Source of the DNA: G963666705 sp963666705
GTDB lineage: Bacteria; Pseudomonadota; Alphaproteobacteria; CADEGL01
DNA: 64,000 nucleotides
Assembly (NCBI GenBank): GCA_963666705.2
Contig: CAXXKO010000001.1
Location: 1 to 64,000 of the forward strand
Reading direction: 5' to 3'
The notes under the pieces were generated by a model. The model saw only the letters and a program-made list of their open reading frames with translations. It did no database searches and had not been told where the DNA came from. This document shows, in pieces, positions 63,886 to 64,000 of this stretch (the stretch's first letter is position 1; every line of letters begins with the position of its first letter). Position numbers and translations under genes: made by a program.

Positions 63886-64000
63886 ATGCGGATCAGCCGG
63901 ATCGCGGCCCACCGGGTCGTCCTGCCGCTCGAGCACCCCTATAGCCTCTCGGGCGGGCGGCTCCATTTCGAGGCTTTGGATTCGACCATCCTCCGCCTGG
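63886..64000 (+). CDS. Enolase-superfamily enzyme, N-terminal part (runs off window)
   Basis: The ATG at 63886, three bases after the aminotransferase stop, opens MRISRIAAHRVVLPLEHPYS then LSGGRLHFEALDSTILRL, the start of a mandelate racemase/muconate lactonising enzyme capping domain. It parallels the start of the gene at 28792-29892 (MKISRIAVYQVDLPM) but is a different subgroup. No catalytic residue is in view. Confidence 0.75.
   Translation, partial: MRISRIAAHRVVLPLEHPYSLSGGRLHFEALDSTILRL

Overview
The window is GC-rich DNA with proteobacterial, most likely alphaproteobacterial, gene content: operon-style starts with AGGAGG-like ribosome binding sites, a DMSP demethylase-like GcvT protein, a dimethylglycine/sarcosine dehydrogenase-like flavoprotein, a Liv-type ABC transporter, and a DUF3489-DUF2924-serine recombinase module. 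Its outstanding property is insertion-sequence load. About twenty IS copies from at least ten families (IS21, IS6, IS1595, IS3, IS256, IS630, ISAs1, ISNCY/IS1202, IS1182, IS4 and an integrase-core type) occupy roughly half of the 64 kb, many nested in each other, and most of the remaining genes are cut by them. That pattern suits a host-restricted or recently bottlenecked bacterium; the lifestyle is inference.

Layout. 1-1.5 kb: amidase-like start and a DmdA/GcvT-like methyltransferase. 1.55-4.9 kb: IS21 and IS6; the IS6 copy ends inside recD2. 4.9-11.2 kb: conserved block (recD2 fragment, small partner gene, SNF2/SWIM helicase, outer-membrane barrel, truncated PAPS-reductase-like protein). 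11.2-16.6 kb: ends of serine-recombinase elements with AATTCCCTGT repeats, an IS1595 with perfect 8-bp target duplication, and a large serine recombinase split by an IS3-like element. 16.6-20.5 kb: one integrase-core IS broken by IS256 and IS630. 20.7-33.6 kb: catabolic and transport island. 33.7-44.2 kb: degenerate IS copies, an orphan solute-binding protein, IS256, IS21 and a zinc-ribbon/terminase-like gene. 44.7-52.2 kb: ISNCY and a four-level nest in the tail of a second serine recombinase. 52.3-60.4 kb: methyltransferase fragment, two inverted copies of one IS3 element bracketing a hisF-like/acetyltransferase/formyltransferase surface-sugar fragment. 60.4-64 kb: XRE regulator, IS4, and remains of a second dehydrogenase-aminotransferase-enolase cluster.

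How the genes may work together. From 20.7 to 33.6 kb, a Liv-type importer (livG-livF-binding protein-livH-livM), a dimethylglycine dehydrogenase-like demethylase and an enolase-superfamily protein lie on the minus strand, facing a GlxA/AraC regulator and an ornithine cyclodeaminase/ketimine reductase-like enzyme on the plus strand. Together these predict uptake and N-demethylation of a methylated amine, plausibly a proline or hydroxyproline betaine. The pieces at 62.3-64 kb look like a second, broken cluster of the same kind. Substrates are inferred from families only.

Target duplications let several insertions be reconstructed exactly: IS1595 (8 bp), IS256-A (8 bp), ISAs1 (10 bp), both IS4 copies (9 bp), IS1182 (CTAG), IS630 (TA), and an IS3-like element whose three copies each carry a 14-bp duplication.
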